From IMG/VR virus record IMGVR_UViG_3300032579_000032, positions 1-44,189 of that record: a DNA stretch of 44,189 bases; one strand, given 5' to 3'. Origin of the DNA: a virus. The notes under the pieces were generated by a model, which saw nothing but the letters and a program-made list of their open reading frames with translations, was not told the origin of the DNA and did no database searches. A program made the position numbers and the translations under genes. How positions within the stretch are numbered: position 1 is the stretch's first letter; every line of letters starts with the position of its first letter. Positions 1 through 5,708 of the stretch are shown here, in pieces.

Positions 1-117
1 ATCTGTTTTTACTGTTTTTAAACACTTCAAACACATATCAAGATAATCATTAGAATTAACCGACTTAATGGTCGCCTCATAATCAGATAATAAATTATTG
101 CAACAATAACATCTCAT
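1..117 (-). CDS. Partial duplicate of the zinc-ribbon gene (first 39 codons)
   Basis: This is the 5' part of the 70-residue gene at 43967-44179, repeated because the contig ends overlap. The reading frame starts with ATG at 117 and runs off the left edge. It is not a second gene: on the circular genome it is the same locus. The visible part carries both Cys pairs (CYCC near residues 3-6 and CLKC near residues 29-32). Confidence 0.85.
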   Translation of the reverse strand, partial: MRCYCCNNLLSDYEATIKSVNSNDYLDMCLKCLKTVKTD

Positions 118-126
118 GGTGTTCTC
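1..126. repeat. Left copy of 126-bp direct terminal repeat
   Basis: These bases are identical to 44063-44188; the next base differs (C at 127, A at 44189). Such an end overlap means the contig closes into a circle of about 44,062 bp. It could be an assembly overlap of a circular or permuted genome, or a real short terminal repeat like those of T7-like phages. The repeat lies inside a protein-coding gene rather than at a gene-free end, which favours an assembly overlap. Confidence 0.9.
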
Positions 127-185
127 CAATGCCTTTTAGAGGCGTTTTAAGGTGCTTTTTAGGCGTTTTTACGACTATTTGATAC

Positions 186-317
186 CTATGCGTCATCTTC
201 TTCTTCTTCGCCTCCTGGAGCTTCTCCTGAAACATTGTCACAATCCCAAATTACATATTCACAATCCATTTCTTCAGGTAAAAAAGTATTTGCACGATTA
301 ACTTCAGGCGTGTTCAC
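186..317 (-). CDS. Small acidic hypothetical protein (43 aa, GTG start)
   Basis: The frame opens with GTG at 317, inside the last codons of the upstream 60-residue gene, and ends at a TAG at 186-188. The product ends in a run of Glu and Asp (GGEEEEDDA), so it is strongly acidic. An internal ATG at codon 17 is an alternative start that would give a 27-residue product. No family is recognised. The coding claim rests on the overlap style, which matches the rest of this arm, so it is moderate. About 68 bases with no gene follow before the join. Confidence 0.45.
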   Translation of the reverse strand: MNTPEVNRANTFLPEEMDCEYVIWDCDNVSGEAPGGEEEEDDA

Positions 318-486
318 TATAATTACCATTATTATTATCTACATAATGTTTCATTTCATAATAATCCAAAAATACTTCTGCTAATTTATGCCATGTTGCC
401 ATGTTAGTTTCTCCGATTTCGCCTTCATAAAGAGACTCACCAATGCCACCACGATTTAATAATGATTTTAATTCTGCATCATTCAT
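304..486 (-). CDS. Hypothetical early protein (60 aa)
   Basis: ATG at 486 lies behind a GGAG ribosome-binding site (ggagtttataaa) and overlaps the stop of the upstream membrane peptide as ATGA. The product is soluble, with Leu-rich helices in its first half and an Asn-rich tail (DNNNGN). No family is recognised. Translational coupling to its neighbour and the clear ribosome site support a real gene in the leftward early operon. Confidence 0.6.
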   Translation of the reverse strand: MNDAELKSLLNRGGIGESLYEGEIGETNMATWHKLAEVFLDYYEMKHYVDNNNGNYSEHA

Positions 487-572
487 TTTATAAACTCCTT
501 ATATATACTTATAATAGTATCTATTACTGAGGATACTGCGAATATTATCAATAATAAATCTTCTCTGTTCAT
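483..572 (-). CDS. Small membrane peptide (29 aa)
   Basis: ATG at 572, stop at 483-485, overlapping the next start by four bases. The sequence begins MNREDLLLIIFAV and has one hydrophobic stretch (about residues 6-22) flanked by charged residues, so it should be a single-pass inner-membrane peptide. The function is unknown. It is one of three 29-residue membrane peptides in the leftward arm. Confidence 0.5.
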   Translation of the reverse strand: MNREDLLLIIFAVSSVIDTIISIYKEFIK

Positions 573-573
573 G

Positions 574-690
574 TTAATTCCTATAATATGCGTGAAAGGG
601 GTTATTTTTCATACTTTCTATCAATTCCTCAATACTCCAAAACCATTGTAGCATCTTTAGACCTTCTTTAGTGTAAATAGTAAAACTCAA
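574..690 (-). CDS. Hypothetical protein (38 aa, TTG start)
   Basis: A full-length Shine-Dalgarno sequence (GAGGAGG on the minus strand, plus-strand 698-704) sits seven bases before a TTG at 690, and that TTG overlaps the TGA of the upstream gene. This ribosome site decides the unusual start; the first ATG of the frame is at codon 12. The product is Trp-rich and aromatic (MLQWFWSIEE). No family is recognised. Confidence 0.5.
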   Translation of the reverse strand: MSFTIYTKEGLKMLQWFWSIEELIESMKNNPFHAYYRN

Positions 691-839
691 AATAGTGCCT
701 CCTCAAATACAAATTTAGGTGCTTTTCTTAATTCAATTGTCCATGCGTTAGTGCCTACATATTTCAAGGCCTCGGCTTTAGTGTAAAACCATCTTAACAC
801 AAAACCATCTTCATCACTAACCCAATATTTACTTAGCAT
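687..839 (-). CDS. Hypothetical protein (50 aa)
   Basis: ATG at 839 overlaps the stop of the upstream gene as TAATG, and the frame ends at TGA 687-689. The product contains WVSDEDGFVLRWFYTKAEAL, resembling the short phage proteins that describe an amphipathic helix after a two-strand start. The function is unknown. It belongs to the leftward early operon. Confidence 0.55.
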   Translation of the reverse strand: MLSKYWVSDEDGFVLRWFYTKAEALKYVGTNAWTIELRKAPKFVFEEALF

Positions 840-1183
840 TACTCTTTTACTGCTTTTTTATAGTCCTTCACCATCCAGGAATCTACTGCTTGATCCACGT
901 GATCGCCCGTAAGCCATACATGCGTAGCCATCTTCCCATCACATAAGACAATGGCTGGGGCTATTTCTTCTTGTGGGACATCCCAAGAGCCATCACGCAG
1001 CCACCTATATCGCTCTGCGTCTAAGAAGTTTTGACTATCTCCTAGCATCTTAGAGAAGAGAGCATTTCTATTGTCTTCTTGAGCCTCTAATGCGTCGCAT
1101 AGCTGATTTATTAGTGTGCGTGTGACCACATAGTCATCTTTTTCTGCGTAGGTTCGTGCCTTGCGTAGTAAGTTTTCAATCAT
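839..1183 (-). CDS. Conserved phage hypothetical protein (114 aa)
   Basis: The product has a helical N-terminus (residues 1-35, many Leu, Ala and Arg), then the segment DAERYRWLRDGSWDVP (about residues 55-70). Short phage proteins of unknown role often carry a very similar RYRWLRD motif followed by a C-terminal DQAVD-type helix, which is also present here. No catalytic motif is visible. The start at 1183 lies within the end of the upstream 56-residue gene, so the two are probably coupled. Confidence 0.7.
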   Translation of the reverse strand: MIENLLRKARTYAEKDDYVVTRTLINQLCDALEAQEDNRNALFSKMLGDSQNFLDAERYRWLRDGSWDVPQEEIAPAIVLCDGKMATHVWLTGDHVDQAVDSWMVKDYKKAVKE

Positions 1184-1346
1184 TTATTGCCTCCATAGAT
1201 TCGTACATATCAACCATATCATTTATCACTTTATCACGACCATATTTTAACATATAGGATACTGCGTCACACATCAAATTGTGGTAAGTGTATTCCTCCC
1301 ATGCGAGGCGAGCCTCTTCCTTATTTAACTCTAGTAAGCTATTCAT
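1176..1346 (-). CDS. Hypothetical protein (56 aa)
   Basis: ATG at 1346 overlaps the stop of the upstream gene by four bases, and the TGA at 1176-1178 overlaps the next start by eight. The product is largely alpha-helical by composition (LLELNKEEARLAWEEY at the N-terminus) with one Cys. Nothing in it identifies a function. Overlaps on both sides support coding. Confidence 0.55.
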   Translation of the reverse strand: MNSLLELNKEEARLAWEEYTYHNLMCDAVSYMLKYGRDKVINDMVDMYESMEAIND

Positions 1347-1558
1347 AATTTCCTCTTAGCTAAGAAAAGGGCTACATTGTACCAATACTCTGCAACTCTC
1401 TCAACCACTTCCATAGGTGCGTGGGAGGGCGTAGGATAATCTGCATCGCCATAACCACACTCACTCAAACCCTCATACCAATTTTCCAAGTTGTTTACAT
1501 TGCAATAGTCCACTAATAATTCCTCTGCGTATTGCTCTATGCGTTCTTGCTGATCCAT
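1343..1558 (-). CDS. Hypothetical protein (71 aa)
   Basis: The ATG at 1558 is preferred over the in-frame ATG at 1576, because an AAGGAG ribosome site lies between them, ten bases before 1558. The product is acidic and helical, rich in Tyr, Trp and Glu (ENWYEGLSECGYGDADY in the middle), and ends in a basic AKRKL. No known domain is visible. The 1558 start also gives the short overlap with the upstream gene that is usual in this operon. Confidence 0.6.
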   Translation of the reverse strand: MDQQERIEQYAEELLVDYCNVNNLENWYEGLSECGYGDADYPTPSHAPMEVVERVAEYWYNVALFLAKRKL

Positions 1559-1559
1559 T

Positions 1560-1724
1560 TTATATTGCTCCTTCATATTGTTCTATGGTAATGCCAATAG
1601 AGTCACAAAAATCCTCTAGATAATTTCCACTCTCAAAAGCATCTATCAGCATTGTGCCATTGCCTATTCTAGCATTAGCCTGAATATATTCCATGTATTG
1701 ATCTTCTAAGTTGTTTAAATCCAT
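1560..1724 (-). CDS. Hypothetical protein (54 aa)
   Basis: ATG at 1724 is preceded by a strong GAGGAGG ribosome site; the stop is TAA at 1560-1562. The product is acidic (DNNLEDQYMEYI, ESGNYLEDF) and probably helical. No family is recognised. It fits exactly between two other leftward genes, which supports coding. Confidence 0.55.
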   Translation of the reverse strand: MDLNNLEDQYMEYIQANARIGNGTMLIDAFESGNYLEDFCDSIGITIEQYEGAI

Positions 1725-1725
1725 T

Positions 1726-1908
1726 TTAATCCTCCTCTGTTACATTAAAGTTTAACAGTATATGGTGACCCGTCACAATAATTTTACAATCGCCTGCGTA
1801 GTAGGTAGCCCCGTTAGGTTCTATATGTTTTAAAATAGCATCGGGAAAATTCTCGTCGAGCCATTCAATTAGTAAATCCTTAGTATTAAAAAATATGTCG
1901 TGTTTCAT
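1726..1908 (-). CDS. Hypothetical protein (60 aa)
   Basis: The ATG at 1908 follows GGGAGA at a good distance and overlaps the upstream stop; a TTG at 1923 in the same frame is less likely to be the start. The product has an N-terminal helix (NTKDLLIEWLDENFPD), then beta-strand-like segments (ATYYAGDCKIIVTGHHILLNF), so a small alpha/beta fold is plausible. The function is unknown. Confidence 0.55.
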   Translation of the reverse strand: MKHDIFFNTKDLLIEWLDENFPDAILKHIEPNGATYYAGDCKIIVTGHHILLNFNVTEED

Positions 1909-2075
1909 TCTGTTATCTCCCAATTTCCAGTTTTATTTCCGTTAGAATCAAATACAATTCCTTCAGCGTCTCCCCAATTTATCTTTTTAATAATGTCCAT
2001 TAAGTTTTCTTGCACCTCTTCAGGATTACATGCATAAGCTGAATTGTCTAAGTTTATCTCTATGCTTAATTTCAT
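1905..2075 (-). CDS. Hypothetical protein (56 aa)
   Basis: ATG at 2075 follows the stop of the gene at 2076-2309 directly, and the TGA at 1905-1907 overlaps the next ATG. It starts MKLSIEINLDNS and contains INWGDAEGIVFDSNGN, a pattern of short strands around one helix. No family is recognised. Confidence 0.55.
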   Translation of the reverse strand: MKLSIEINLDNSAYACNPEEVQENLMDIIKKINWGDAEGIVFDSNGNKTGNWEITE

Positions 2076-2309
2076 TTAGCTAACCTCCAAAATAGTATTT
2101 ATGTCAAAACCTGGGGTAAACCCGTATCCTACTATTTCCCAATCGGCTTGATAAAAGGGGTATTGCTCGGCATAACCATGTTCTTGCGTAGGGTTGCCCT
2201 TAATAGCCTCTTTAATCTCCTCCTTGAGCGTATTAAGGCTCTCTATCGTGCCTACTTTCATCTTAATATGTATTTCCATATTATCAATAAATATTGCGTA
2301 TGTTTTCAT
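2076..2309 (-). CDS. Hypothetical protein (77 aa)
   Basis: ATG at 2309 overlaps the upstream stop by four bases. The N-terminus (MKTYAIFIDNMEIHIKMKV) looks like two beta strands and is followed by a Lys/Glu helix and an aromatic C-terminal half (YPFYQADWEIVGYG). The function is unknown. Its close coupling to both neighbours indicates that it is translated with them. Confidence 0.6.
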   Translation of the reverse strand: MKTYAIFIDNMEIHIKMKVGTIESLNTLKEEIKEAIKGNPTQEHGYAEQYPFYQADWEIVGYGFTPGFDINTILEVS

Positions 2310-2713
2310 TCTGCACCCACTTGTTTAACTGATACAAAAACGGCATTATCTCCTGCCAATTTCCTAGCCTCGGCAATGTTATTTGCGTAACAGTATTTTG
2401 TTGCAATAACTGCCACATGAAATTCATATAAAGTGCGTAGTTGTTTAGGTGCTTCCCATGCCTTATAGGTTGGGGCTTTTCTACAATCGGCATAATATAC
2501 GCTAAAGCGATCTGCAAATTGTGGCAAACACCAATTCCACCTATTATATTGCGTACGGGTATCTAAAGGGTTGTTGCGTTGTCCCCTATAGCGTACCCTT
2601 ATTTTAATGCCCTCTGCCTTAAATTGTTTTTTTACTTCATCAAGATAAGCTATAGGAATGTTTTTGTATATTGCAGATTCTGAATTAGTTTTGTATTGTT
2701 CTAAGTTAATCAT
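2306..2713 (-). CDS. Hypothetical protein (135 aa)
   Basis: This is one of the longer early genes. The middle is basic and aromatic (IRVRYRGQRNN near residues 37-47, then YNRWNWCLPQFADRFSVYYADCRKAP), which could suit nucleic-acid contact, but that is inference from composition. The C-terminus (AEARKLAGDNAVFVSVKQ) appears to be a helix and strand. There is no catalytic motif and no family is recognised. Start ATG 2713; it overlaps the next gene by four bases. Confidence 0.65.
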   Translation of the reverse strand: MINLEQYKTNSESAIYKNIPIAYLDEVKKQFKAEGIKIRVRYRGQRNNPLDTRTQYNRWNWCLPQFADRFSVYYADCRKAPTYKAWEAPKQLRTLYEFHVAVIATKYCYANNIAEARKLAGDNAVFVSVKQVGAE

Positions 2714-2714
2714 T

Positions 2715-2903
2715 TTATTTATTCCATCCTAAAGGTTGTTCTGCTTTTTTTTCTACAATGTAACCTAGCTTTTCAATTAGGTTGACAGTATCAATAGATA
2801 AGGTTTTTGTTTTAGCTATCTCCGCAAATAATCGAGAGGTGTCGCAAATAGGGTAATAAACCCATGAGCCATAATTTTTCTTAGCTTCTATAATAATTTT
2901 CAT
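2715..2903 (-). CDS. Conserved small phage protein (62 aa)
   Basis: The product begins MKIIIEAKKNYGSWVYYPICDTSRLFAEIA and continues with a Thr/Leu helix, a pattern that recurs in small phage early proteins (strand, YPxC segment, helix, closing strand). This recognition is from general memory of the family, and no function is known for it. It sits one base from each neighbour in the leftward operon. Confidence 0.6.
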   Translation of the reverse strand: MKIIIEAKKNYGSWVYYPICDTSRLFAEIAKTKTLSIDTVNLIEKLGYIVEKKAEQPLGWNK

Positions 2904-2904
2904 T

Positions 2905-3210
2905 TTATTTACCTATGTTTATAAATTGAATATGATCTTGCTTAAATTTTTTAATCTCTTCAAGGGCTTGCTTGCGTATAGAGTTTAACTCCTGAGCGAT
3001 ATCGTTACCACCTATAGTTTTTATCCATCCATAACCATACCATGCCTCATGACTAGGATGCCATTGTAATTCTATACAATTTTCTCCCCATGAGATATTA
3101 AAAGATTTACCACCTTGTTTTAAATACTCTGCGAGGGTTCGCATGATTACCGCCTTGCTTGGCTTACGGTTTTTATAGATAATATCTATCGTTTGAAATA
3201 ATTCACTCAT
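2905..3210 (-). CDS. Hypothetical protein (101 aa)
   Basis: The ATG at 3210, preceded by AGGGG, is chosen over an upstream in-frame start at 3279 that would overlap the previous gene by 68 bases. The product has a helical N-terminus (KAVIMRTLAEYLKQGG), a Trp-rich middle (ISWGENCIELQWHPSHEAWYGYGW) and a Lys-rich C-terminal helix. It is unrecognised but clearly protein-like. Confidence 0.6.
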   Translation of the reverse strand: MSELFQTIDIIYKNRKPSKAVIMRTLAEYLKQGGKSFNISWGENCIELQWHPSHEAWYGYGWIKTIGGNDIAQELNSIRKQALEEIKKFKQDHIQFINIGK

Positions 3211-3211
3211 T

Positions 3212-3463
3212 TTATAGCCCCTTAACTGATAAGATTGTGGCTTTATTGATAGCCCTATAAGCTTTAGACTGTAAGTCATATACGGTGATATATTTATTAG
3301 GGTTTAAGGTGCTTACGCCCCCTTTTAGGTGCTTTGTAACGCCTAATCTCCCATTCAGTGAGCGGATACTACCGTCTTTTTTAAGGAATTCTACTGTAAA
3401 GATTTTCCCATTAGAATTGAGAATATCATTGGCAAATAAATCCGATTTTGTGATTAATAACAT
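3212..3463 (-). CDS. SH3-like beta-barrel (DUF2693-type) protein (83 aa)
   Basis: The segment FTVEFLKKDGSIRSLNGRLGVTKHLKGG followed by NKYITVYDLQSKAYRAIN (residues about 22-75) matches my memory of small phage and bacterial proteins annotated as SH3 beta-barrel or DUF2693. In these a modified basic residue-rich barrel is predicted, with unknown function. The ATG at 3463 is chosen because the frame upstream overlaps another small gene. It could bind nucleic acid; that is not shown. Confidence 0.6.
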   Translation of the reverse strand: MLLITKSDLFANDILNSNGKIFTVEFLKKDGSIRSLNGRLGVTKHLKGGVSTLNPNKYITVYDLQSKAYRAINKATILSVKGL

Positions 3464-3464
3464 T

Positions 3465-3554
3465 TTAAAAACCCCCCGTAGATAATACATAAACAATAAT
3501 TGGAAAAGTAAAACATAATAAACCTAAAATCATTCCTTGCATAAATTTAATCAT
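3465..3554 (-). CDS. Small membrane peptide (29 aa)
   Basis: ATG at 3554 (an ATG at 3557 is possible in another frame) and TAA at 3465-3467. The product is almost wholly hydrophobic (GMILGLLCFTFPIIVYVL), so it should cross the membrane once. It lies exactly between two genes with two-base spacing, which supports coding. The function is unknown. Confidence 0.45.
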   Translation of the reverse strand: MIKFMQGMILGLLCFTFPIIVYVLSTGGF

Positions 3555-3566
3555 CATAAACCCTTA

Positions 3567-4295
3567 TTAGTTAATTACAAAACCGCTAAAATCTTTTATT
3601 GCCTTACCCTTAGCATATAACGCCACAATATGCCCTTGAGGCTCTACATGACGCACATCACTATCATCCCCACCAATAACGGGCATGCCCTTGAATGTTA
3701 ACGGAATATCAGCTTTAAAGCGAAAAACTGTCGCAATTCTAAACTGATTTTTAATGGCGATCTTATTATATTTATCAAAACTATCAACGCCACTATAAGA
3801 AAAAGTTAAGTCATAATTATTAGGTAAGTTTTTACGGTTAGGAATTTTTGTATAATCATACCATTGCACCAATGGAAAACGGCTCATAATATTAGCGTAG
3901 GTTTTACCGTCAAAATCAATAAAGCTAATATTCTCAAAGCGTATATCACTTGTGCCATTTAAGCGGATTAAAAGGGTTTGCCCTAGCTTATCTGCCTTGC
4001 GTTGACCTGCCTCCACATCTTTTACAATATTAAGCATAAAGTTGTTTTGATCTTCAAAAAAGGATTTTGTCTTATTTATTCTAGCTTGTTGGATAGAATT
4101 AAATGCGCCACGCCCTGCCGTATATAAGCAAGCTTTTTCGCATTGTGCTAGTTTTGCCATTGGGCATACTTGATGCCCTGAGATATCACTAGGGGCTAAG
4201 TATAGAATTCCTGTAAAGTAGCCAAGCTTTACGCCCTTTACGGTTTTGGCATTGGTATTAAAGCCTAATAATGATTTGCGTTTAAATATTGTCAT
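3567..4295 (-). CDS. Gene product 88 (gp88) family protein (242 aa)
   Basis: The N-terminal half contains KLGYFTGILYLAPSDISG followed by CPMAKLAQCEKACLYTAGRG (about residues 44-63) and QQARINKTKSFF. This series is characteristic of the phage family named after mycobacteriophage gene 88, found in many unrelated phages. Three Cys (in CPM, CEK and ACL) could bind a metal; no function is established. The C-terminal half (FRFKADIPLTFKGMPVIGGDDSDVRHVEP) is also typical. The ATG at 4295 lies just after the first gene of the leftward arm. Confidence 0.7.
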   Translation of the reverse strand: MTIFKRKSLLGFNTNAKTVKGVKLGYFTGILYLAPSDISGHQVCPMAKLAQCEKACLYTAGRGAFNSIQQARINKTKSFFEDQNNFMLNIVKDVEAGQRKADKLGQTLLIRLNGTSDIRFENISFIDFDGKTYANIMSRFPLVQWYDYTKIPNRKNLPNNYDLTFSYSGVDSFDKYNKIAIKNQFRIATVFRFKADIPLTFKGMPVIGGDDSDVRHVEPQGHIVALYAKGKAIKDFSGFVIN

Positions 4296-4296
4296 T

Positions 4297-4473
4297 TTAT
4301 ATCTCCAATTCTGTTAATGTTTTTCCGTCATAATCTGCAACTGAATAGCTTATAACATTCTCAATATGTTTACCATTGTAAATCCATTCCATGTAAGCAT
4401 TTGCCTCCTCTTTGGTGTTAAACTTGGCAATTGCTTGATTTTTTTCCACGGTATTTCTATATACATAATACAT
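4297..4473 (-). CDS. First leftward gene: hypothetical protein (58 aa)
   Basis: ATG at 4473 follows AAGGAAT on the minus strand; the stop is TAA 4297-4299. The product begins MYYVYRNTVEKNQAIAKF and has the helix TKEEANAYMEWIY, a common layout for tiny phage proteins (strand, helix, strand). The function is unknown. It is the promoter-proximal gene of the leftward arm: no gene lies between it and the control region. Confidence 0.6.
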   Translation of the reverse strand: MYYVYRNTVEKNQAIAKFNTKEEANAYMEWIYNGKHIENVISYSVADYDGKTLTELEI

Positions 4474-4592
4474 TTTGGTTATTCCTTGTTAGTTAATGTT
4501 AATTTGTTGCTATGTATTAACTATATAGAGGAGATACGTCATGGCCTATAGGGGTTTACCCTAGGTATCCAGGTTATCTCATATTGTGAAAT

Positions 4593-4607
4593 ATAACTAA
4601 AAGTTAT
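4593..4607. repeat. Inverted repeat ATAACT-AAA-AGTTAT
   Basis: A perfect 6-bp inverted repeat around three bases, directly beside the first 15-bp dyad. It could be a binding site or a short hairpin in the leftward leader RNA. Confidence 0.45.
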
Positions 4608-4733
4608 GACATATGGGATAGTTATACTTAGGGTTTACCCTTACTAAATAGAGATCAGGGCTGAGACATACTAACCCTAGGGAATGACTGAAAAGGGATG
4701 AGAGAGCCGATAAAGGGCTTTAGAATTGAATTT

Positions 4734-4754
4734 CATATAGTGGAATGCTATATG
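4734..4754. repeat. Perfect 7-bp stem hairpin CATATAG / CTATATG
   Basis: CATATAG (4734-4740) and CTATATG (4748-4754) pair perfectly around TGGAATG. The left arm overlaps the second 15-bp dyad. No T-run follows on either strand, so it is not a simple terminator. Confidence 0.5.
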
Positions 4755-4937
4755 CTTTATAGTTATAAAAGAAGGGACAACTACTCAATAATGATATAAG
4801 GATGGGTAGTGTCGAAGTAGTGTAAGTTGTTGATTTAATTTATCACGATATGAAACACCCTAAACTGCATCTCACATAGTGAAACATGCACAGCTTTGGT
4901 GCAGCCTATATAGTAATGGGGACAGACTCACCAGGAC

Positions 4938-5131
4938 TGTTGCGTAGAAACAACACTGTTGTATAATAACAACACTCTAACCTGACAAGCCTAGAGAGTG
5001 TGGTATAGAAACAACACATGGGATATACTGTGGTATAAATACAACACTATGTGGTGTAGATACAACACTGTTGCAAGAGAACAACGCTCCAGGATGACAC
5101 AGGCCCTCCCTAGTGTGGTATAGAAACAACA
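4938..5131. repeat. Array of seven 18-bp dyad repeats (iteron or operator array)
   Basis: Seven copies in the same orientation begin at 4938, 4957, 4999, 5029, 5050, 5069 and 5114. The consensus is TGTGGTATAGAAACAACA; copies at 4999 and 5114 are identical. The copy at 4957 is a perfect dyad, TGTTGT-N6-ACAACA, and the others have one or two mismatched pairs. Start-to-start distances are 19, 42, 30, 21, 19 and 45 bases, mostly near whole helical turns. I found no copy elsewhere in the window. Either replication-initiator iterons or cooperative operators would fit. The AT-rich centres (TATAGA, TATAAT) also resemble -10 boxes. Confidence 0.85.
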
Positions 5132-5238
5132 CAGGGTATTCCCTAGGGCGTGGGGGTAAAAAAGAATTATTTAATTATATATATAACGCTATTTATAACG
5201 CTGGCATAGTTTTTAAAACAGGGGGTAGGGTCTGAGGA

Positions 5239-5262
5239 GACATCGGCACAGACATCGGCACA
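5239..5262. repeat. Tandem 12-mer, GACATCGGCACA twice
   Basis: Two exact, head-to-tail copies at 5239-5250 and 5251-5262. They lie in the leftward leader between the dyad array and the hairpins. No role is evident. Confidence 0.6.
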
Positions 5263-5447
5263 GAACAACCCAGGACAGGTCGTTGTACTATAGAGAAGGG
5301 CTAGATAGCCAGAGATGTACTGCGTAGTCTTAGCGAGGCTGTAAAGAAGTATGTAGTAATAAAAACTAAGTGTCCACAGCACTGAACCGTACACGCAGCA
5401 CTAAGTAGTTGTTAGACACGAGTAGCACAGTACTGATATGTACTCTC

Positions 5448-5486
5448 TAGCTCTGAGTAGAGCTATGTAATAATAGTCTTTATTAC
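5448..5486. repeat. Two tandem perfect hairpins
   Basis: TAGCTCT-GAGT-AGAGCTA (5448-5465) and GTAATAA-TAGTCT-TTATTAC (5467-5486) are each perfect 7-bp stems and are separated by one base. They lie about 60-90 bases downstream of the leftward promoter at 5545-5573, so the leftward transcript would carry them near its 5' end. Neither is followed by a T-run. They could protect the RNA end, bind a protein or act at the DNA level. Confidence 0.6.
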
Positions 5487-5544
5487 TATATTAAAAACAT
5501 ACTATATTGCTACTAAGAAGATACTACATTGTTTCTATATAGTA

Positions 5545-5573
5545 ATTATAACACTACTTTGTTCTTTTGTCAA
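5545..5573 (-). promoter_or_regulatory. Consensus sigma-70 promoter, leftward
   Basis: On the minus strand TTGACA (plus 5568-5573) and TATAAT (plus 5545-5550) are separated by exactly 17 bases, and TGT precedes the -10 (extended -10). Transcription should start near 5538 and run left. The first gene on that side starts at 4473, so the leader would be about 1.06 kb and include the repeats, unless other promoters exist. Confidence 0.8.
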
Positions 5574-5679
5574 GTACTAATTACATGTCCCCTATATATT
5601 GGTGTTTTGTATCTCATATGTTACATAACGTAGGTATTTGTCTACAATGGTTTACATTTTGTAACAATTAAAATAAGTA

Positions 5680-5708
5680 TTGACAAAGTAACAAAAATAT
5701 GTTATAAT
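5680..5708 (+). promoter_or_regulatory. Consensus sigma-70 promoter, rightward
   Basis: TTGACA (5680-5685) and TATAAT (5703-5708) are separated by 17 bases, with TATGT just before the -10 (extended -10). It lies 34 bases before the small terminase start and should drive the packaging and virion genes with host RNA polymerase. Confidence 0.85.

Larger units (their letters stand above)
4577..4884. repeat. Three copies of a 15-bp dyad, TYTCAYATWGTGRAA
   Basis: Copies are at 4577-4591 (TCTCATATTGTGAAA), 4731-4745 (TTTCATATAGTGGAA) and 4870-4884 (TCTCACATAGTGAAA). Each has TTTCA-type and TGAAA-type arms around five bases, as expected of a dimeric protein-binding site. The third copy is nested in a further TGCAT and ATGCA inverted repeat (4866-4870 and 4886-4890). 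Spacing is about 154 and 139 bases. Confidence 0.6.

Noticed and set aside
4938-5131. CRISPR array
   Set aside because: Repeats are only 18 bp, spacers range from 1 to 27 bases and no cas gene is present; the dyads fit iterons or operators.
5167-5394. 75-codon minus-strand frame in the control region
   Set aside because: It starts with GTG without a ribosome site, contains the tandem 12-mer and has a composition unlike the other genes; it is most likely chance in the leader.
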